Source: Aselliscus stoliczkanus | Taxonomy: Eukaryota > Chordata > Mammalia > Chiroptera > Hipposideridae | DNA: 64,000 bases | Assembly (NCBI GenBank): GCA_033961575.1 | Contig: CM066739.1 | Span: forward strand, 68,572,559-68,636,558 | Direction of reading: 5' to 3' | Part shown: in pieces, positions 59,700-64,000 of the stretch | Numbering within the stretch: the first letter of the stretch is position 1 | Layout: each line of letters begins with the position of its first letter | Translations under genes and position numbers: made by a program | The notes under the pieces: model-generated | What the model saw: the letters and a program-made list of their open reading frames with translations, nothing else | Told to the model about the DNA's origin: nothing | Databases searched by the model: none

Positions 59700-60345
59700 A
59701 ATGGTGATTTATAAAAATAATTACATTATAAACGCATAGTGGATAGAAATCTCTATGTAATTATATATACTTTTTTTCTCTAATGGGACAATCTGAAGCT
59801 GCTTTTCTTCCCTTTGCCTCCATTACACCTTTGGTCCCCATCTTCCTGCAAAGACAGGAAGTCAGGTGCTGAGATGAGCTTTTCTGTCTCCGGAGCAGGA
59901 GTGCTCTGCCCATCCACTGTGTTTCTGTTGTTTGAGGGGAATTGATTCCTTTCTTAGTAACCACATAGTGTGTTTTTAAGGAAGATTTGGTGAGGCAATG
60001 TGATTAGGCTGGGTACCATTTAATACATTGAATATACACAGAATACCATGCAATGTCATTTGTATCCTTAGAATTAGAAGCCGTTTTCCTGCCTCAGCAA
60101 TGTTTAAAATTACAGTGTATCATGTAGGTTCAACGAGTTTGAGAAATTAAGTGACTAGAGAAAAAGTATAAAGCTCTGTCCTCTTAAATATGTCCATTTT
60201 CAATGCTTAATCCATGGGTACAGCCAGTTTAAGGGAGAAGATGACAGATTTGGAGGGAACCTACATCTCCTTCGGTCCTGCAGAGACACTGCATTGGAGC
60301 TATTTTGAGCTCTGACTGTTAAAAAGAAGTAAATTTTTTGCTGAC
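59700..60345. other. No recognised feature
   Basis: Unique-looking intron. Confidence 0.45.
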
Positions 60346-60349
60346 CTAA

Positions 60350-60465
60350 TGCATTCATTCTACCAATGTTTGATGAGCGCCTGCCATGAAGTGCCAGGCT
60401 CCTAAGCCAGGCACCATGGCCCCGATGATAAAGAGAGGACATGGGACCTGTCCCCCTGGAATTAG
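60350..60465 (+). repeat. Ancient interspersed repeat fragment
   Basis: 'cattcattctaccaatgtttgatgagcgcctgccatgaagtgccaggctcc' resembles the head of the old repeat at 24175. Confidence 0.5.
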
Positions 60466-60475
60466 TGCATTAGCA

Positions 60476-60617
60476 TTTTTTTAAATTAGTTTCAGGTGTA
60501 CAAAACAATGTAATAGTTAACGTTTATACCCATCACAAAGTGATAACCCCCCTCCCCAATCTACTATCCCTGTGACATCATACATAACTGTTACAGTTCC
60601 ACTGCCCCTATTCCTTA
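60476..60617 (-). mobile_element. 5'-truncated L1 3' end, antisense
   Basis: 'ttagtttcaggtgtacaaaacaatgtaatagttaacg' to 'actgcccctattcct' matches 39026-39205. Flanked by tgcattag at 60468-60475 and 60618-60625. Confidence 0.75.
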
Positions 60618-60625
60618 TGCATTAG

Positions 60626-61819
60626 AGTTTTTAAATTGTTCTCCCACCTGCTTTGTAAAAACCAAGGTAGTTCATCTGCTGCTCCCTGTCTACATCAGCA
60701 GAGGGAACAGTCTATGTTTTATACTTTTTTAAATGTTCATGAAACCATTGTTAAGTTTAGTGGGAGGTAAGAAAGGTAAGATAAATGGCAAAAGAACTGC
60801 AATGATTTTTTCCTAGAAGATCACCAACAAACTTACACTATATTTTGGAATACTAATATTAATACTATGCAAATAAGCTTGTGTTTGGTGGTGAATAACG
60901 AACAACCAGGGCATATAAATCATTGGAGTTTCGTTGATGTAAATGGCTTGTGTGGTCCCAGGAGGAATACGAACTCAAAAAGAGTTTGTTTTGGGAGCAT
61001 CTGTTTTATGTGCCACACCTCACTCTGCCTGTGGTGAGAAGGGGACGTTGGCCCACACGAGTTTTTTTTCCTTTCCCTCTCCTTGGTCTTTAATTGTTGC
61101 CACACTTCCGCATTTTGGGGTGTCACTTGTTTAGAAGAACCTTTCCTTTCTCTTTAGGGGTATGTTTTGTGAGCAAATGGTAAAGCACCTTGACTATTTC
61201 TAAAAATAATAATGTGTGTAAAAGTACAGAGAAGAAGTATTTGAGGCACTTAACTGATATATCGGCATTTATGATTTGAGAGTGTTTCTTTCCTATGTGG
61301 CTGGTTTACTGGGAATAAGAAATCAGATCAGGCTAATAGCCAAAAAATTGCCTCTTGTACTGAATTTGATTAATTCAGCTGAATTGAATCCCAATATTTG
61401 TTGTGGGTAGAAAATACTTATTTTTAGTCCTGTTCTTGTCCCTGTTACTAACAGGGTTTTGTGAAAACTTTATGTCCCAGTAACTACAGTTAACCAGGGC
61501 AAGTCAGCAGTGGCTGTGATTGTGCTACTGCTGCCCTTTTTAACACTAGAATCTTCTGTTCTTTGATTCTTTTACTATTTTCAATAATTCAACCTAAAAA
61601 AATCAAATATTAGTTGCACATAATTTTCTAAACAGAGTCATAGCTGTTATAAAGCGAATTTCTCTCTTCATGACGCTGTTCCCTATTAAAATGTTTGACA
61701 GCCCTACCTGGACTGTGTAACATCTTTGCAAGGACTTTTGTCCTTATGAAATAACCAAGTGTGGCGGGTCTCAGACAAATCTAGCATTTCTGAGATGAAA
61801 ACACATTCTGTTGTTGAAT
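60626..61819. other. No recognised repeat upstream of the exon
   Basis: About 1.2 kb of intron before the C1orf21 exon, free of any recognised young insertion. Confidence 0.5.
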
Positions 61820-61867
61820 TGCTGATTCTCACCTTGTCTCTTACATGTGTATGTTTATATGTTTTAG
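61820..61867 (+). other. C1orf21: 3' splice site of the C1orf21 exon
   Basis: A candidate branch-point motif ctgat (61822-61826, A at 61825) lies about 42 nt before the terminal AG at 61866-61867. A moderately pyrimidine-rich stretch (ttctcaccttgtctctta) follows. The tract is interrupted by purines nearer the AG, so it is adequate rather than strong. A second possible branch A is at 61831. Confidence 0.7.
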
Positions 61868-61944
61868 GAAAAAAGTGCCAGTTCCAATGCAAGACTTAAA
61901 ACGAATAAGGAGATTCCAGGATTCGTTCATCAACCCAGAGCAAA
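61868..61944 (+). CDS. C1orf21: C1orf21 internal coding exon (25 codons plus 2 nt)
   Basis: The exon reads GAA AAA AGT GCC ... AGA GCA AA. It encodes a peptide that starts EKSASSN, contains RLKTNKE and ends PGFVHQPRA. This matches the middle of C1orf21 as I remember it (human: EKSASSN, then RLKTNKEVPG, then HQPRAN). The exon starts in phase 0 after tttatatgttttag and ends after two bases of a codon (AA). The remembered Asn that follows Ala needs AAY, so the phase agrees. The acceptor has a pyrimidine-rich stretch and a possible branch site (ctgat, 61822-61826); the donor is a perfect gtaagt. C1orf21 is a small, soluble, conserved vertebrate protein of about 121 residues that starts MGC (probably N-terminally lipidated); its molecular function is not established. 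Three positions appear to differ from human (V to A, V to I, L to F), which still fits an orthologue. The remaining coding exons are not in this window. I rate the identity strong because 22 of 25 residues and the exon phase agree. Confidence 0.88.
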
Positions 61945-61950
61945 GTAAGT
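61942..61950 (+). other. C1orf21: 5' splice site of the C1orf21 exon (AAA|gtaagt)
   Basis: The intron begins gtaagt at 61945-61950, a full match to the U1 consensus at +1 to +6. The exon's last base is A rather than the preferred G. The position gives the phase expected for the next C1orf21 exon, which lies beyond the window or was not detected. Confidence 0.8.
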
Positions 61951-62029
61951 TCTAGTTTTTGATTTGTTATAGTGCTCTTAAAGCTAAAAATATTTTCAGA
62001 ATAAGTTTCATTTAATCAAGACTTATTAT

Positions 62030-63045
62030 AAAGCTTCAGTAAATTCTGACTAGTGTGGTTTGGTCTAACAGAACAGAATAGAGAGTCCCAAAACAGACCG
62101 ACATTTCAGATCAATTAGAAGAAAATAAAAGGGGGATATCTTTATGACCATCCAGTAGGGAAAGATTTTTACTAAGTCACTGACGATGCAAATCGTAAGG
62201 AAAATGATTAATTATTTTGACCATCTTAAAATTAAGAACTTCTGTTGATCAGGTATACTATAGGAGAGTAAAAGGCCACAGTGAAATACACAGAATTCAT
62301 AGAAAAACAGGCTAAAGACATGAACAACCATTTGACTGAAGAGGAAGCATGAATGGCTAATATACAGAGGGGGCCAAAAATAAAAAAATATATACACATT
62401 TTAAGAAAGGAAAAAACTGTATTAAAATGATACTACTCAATATATACCGATAACAAGAGATGAGTACCAGTCATGTGTGTACATTTTTTTGGCAACCCCA
62501 GTATATGTAGGAAAGCTACTTCCTACTACAAGGTTAGCAAAAATTTAGATATCTGACAATACAAAAGGTTGACAAGGGTGTGGAACAGAGGCACTCTGAA
62601 TTCCCGCTGGGGGGAACAGAAATGGATACAATTACTTTGAAAAACAATTTGTATTATCTCATAAAATTGTACCTACCCTGCCCCAGCAACTCCACTGTCA
62701 GGCACATACTTCACGCCACATGCTACATGCCAGCCACATGCCAGCACAGATACCCCTGGCAGCATTGTTTTTGTGAGCTCTTGAAGGTAAAACCCAAATG
62801 TCCCATCAAAAATATAATGGCTAACAAAAATGTGGCATAGTCTTATGATGGGCATACTACATATCCGTGGAAACAAATAATCTATAGCCTCACCTGTGAT
62901 GACGGAGGGATCTCATGAATGGAAGGCTGTGGCAGTACCTGCATACATAGGGTTTCGTTCATCTGAAGTTCAAAACCACGCAGAACTTTGCGATGTGTAT
63001 GGATGTGGAAAAACAATAAAGACAAGCAAGGAAATGAAAAGGCAT
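62030..63045 (+). mobile_element. L1 ORF2 3' fragment, split by a MITE
   Basis: 62040-62350 ('ggtctaacagaacagaatagagagtcccaaaacagacc', 'acaggctaaagacatgaacaacc') and 62510-63040 ('ggtgtggaacagaggcactctg', 'gcactaaa'-poor decayed end) are sense L1 ORF2 text starting about 90 bp after the splice donor. Confidence 0.8.
62361..62506. mobile_element. Mariner-like MITE copy 2
   Basis: 146 bp from tatacagagggggccaaaaa to tttttttggcaaccccagtatat, with terminal inverted repeats. Its interior matches copy 1 (cacattttaagaaaggaaaa, ctcaatatataccgat). Inserted in an L1 copy. Non-coding. Confidence 0.85.
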
Positions 63046-63049
63046 TATG

Positions 63050-64000
63050 TTGAGAAGGGCCGTTCTTTCTGACTAGATGGAAGTCAACGGGGCCACGGGT
63101 TCTGTTTCTCTATCTGAGTGGCGATTACATGGGTGCCCCTTTAATTATTATTATTTAAAAATGTACAAATAACCTTACATGTTTTCTTTACTATGTGTTA
63201 TGTATTTCATTATTAAAAAGTTAAAGAGAACAATGAGTAATTTTCTAGATTGTTCTAGAACTGAATTTACCTTGGTGATAAAATTCACTTTGTGTGACTT
63301 TGAAGGTACCTCACTTTTCTTCAAAGAGGCTCTGTTGTCCCAGAGACTACAAATCTCTTGTGTGGGGTTCCCTCTAAATATGAACAAATTCCCTGGGGAT
63401 CCTGGTCACGCTAGTACATTGGACACAATCGGCCCCACCCTAAAATAAATTTGACCATTACATATAATGTAATAGTTGTCCCACAAGTCAAAATCCTAAG
63501 CAGAAGAAGTTGGGACTCTGGTTCTTCCCAGAAAATTGAGACAAAAATAACCTAGTCTGGAGTCACTTTAATCTGGCTCAGTGTCTCGCATTGCTGTAGC
63601 CATAACTGCCGTGATATGGCAATTAAGTCTCTTCAGGGGGTGGTGAATGAGCTCAGGGACTTCATTGTTTTAATAACAAAGAAAACTAGACATGTTAAAA
63701 ATCCACTTATCATTTACAATGTCAGTATATTGGCACAACCAATTTTTGCAGCCTTAGGTAAATGTTATGCTGTGATCACAACCTCTCTAGTCCACTTCAC
63801 TGGTAATCACTTTTAGCCACACTAACTTTATCTGCCTTTCGGGAGGATCCCAGATATCTGATGACAGAATCAAATCGTCTTTTCCCCCAAGCCATCTGAT
63901 ATGGGCTGTCTTTAAATGTTTCCCTTATCTCTGAGTTCTAAGGGGACCCTAGATTAGGGAGGGTTTTCTCTTTCCTGTAGAGCGAACACTTATTTAACTG
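63050..64000. other. No recognised feature
   Basis: Intron sequence. I looked for the final C1orf21 coding exon here and did not find it. Confidence 0.5.

Larger units (their letters stand above)
1..64000 (+). other. C1orf21: C1orf21 locus, mostly intron
   Basis: Only one exon (61868-61944) is identifiable, so the window is read as two partial introns of C1orf21 in + orientation. The sequence shows mammalian intron content throughout: MIR, L2, L1M and MLT1 relics, young tRNA-derived SINEs and many microsatellites, with no CpG island. From general knowledge, human C1orf21 spans a very long region for a protein of about 121 residues, which fits 60 kb of intron. That the whole upstream part belongs to the same intron is inference; a 5' untranslated exon or an unrelated non-coding transcript could be hidden here. 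Confidence 0.7.

Noticed and set aside
61868..61944. Alternative reading of the exon starting KKVPVPMQDL
   Set aside because: Also open, but it does not match C1orf21, and the chosen frame agrees in both sequence and phase.
61945..64000. Search for the last C1orf21 coding exon (acidic C-terminal part)
   Set aside because: No stretch encoding the expected SESQQEFF-type segment was seen; it probably lies beyond the window.
1..64000. A previously undescribed multigene system
   Set aside because: Only one short exon of a known gene is supported; everything else is intron, repeat or unassigned sequence.

Overview
The window is mammalian genomic DNA, almost all of it intronic. The interspersed repeats suggest a bat, most likely an Old-World (rhinolophoid) lineage: thirteen tRNA-derived SINEs with 'ggccggcygagtggc...' heads and 'ttccccaattccccaataaa' tails, plus ordinary placental repeats (MIR, L2, L1M, MLT1). 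The lineage call rests on remembered repeat consensus sequences, not on a search.

One coding exon is recognised. Positions 61868-61944 (+) encode a 25-codon internal piece of C1orf21 (the small conserved protein also called proliferation-inducing protein 13), bounded by a good 3' splice site and an AAA|gtaagt donor. I found no other C1orf21 exon. In human the gene is a long, intron-rich locus, so the simplest reading is that 1-61867 is intron upstream of this exon and 61945-64000 is the start of the next intron.

Layout. 0-4 kb: an L1 fragment split by foreign sequence, including a mariner-like MITE that itself carries a SINE. 5-8 kb: a SINE and an ancient repeat. 8.2-11.3 kb: a long L1 3' region with microsatellites and a composite SINE. 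12-15 kb: a SINE and an MLT1 LTR. 16-20 kb: old repeats, MIRs and two SINEs. 21.6-21.9 kb: an almost pure A/T block. 22-25 kb: MIR, L2 and a long ancient repeat. 27-31 kb: MIR and an L1 split by an MLT1 LTR. 32-37 kb: SINEs, L1 pieces, CA/GT tracts and a G-quadruplex-prone tract. 39-50 kb: MIRs, L1 3' ends and a composite SINE. 50-54 kb: GA and TTTG tracts, a SINE, MIR and L2. 56.7-58.7 kb: an L1 split by an LTR-like insertion with internal tandem repeats and by a trimeric SINE. 59-61 kb: MIR and an L1 tail. 61.87 kb: the exon. 62-63 kb: an L1 split by a second MITE copy.

No rRNA, functional tRNA gene, CRISPR array, operon or novel protein-coding system is visible. The open reading frames of 60-151 codons look like chance frames, many of them inside repeats. 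The most informative content is the structure and relative age of the SINE families (monomer, truncated, composite and trimeric forms with AATAAA/TCTT signals), the MITE pair and the nested insertions.
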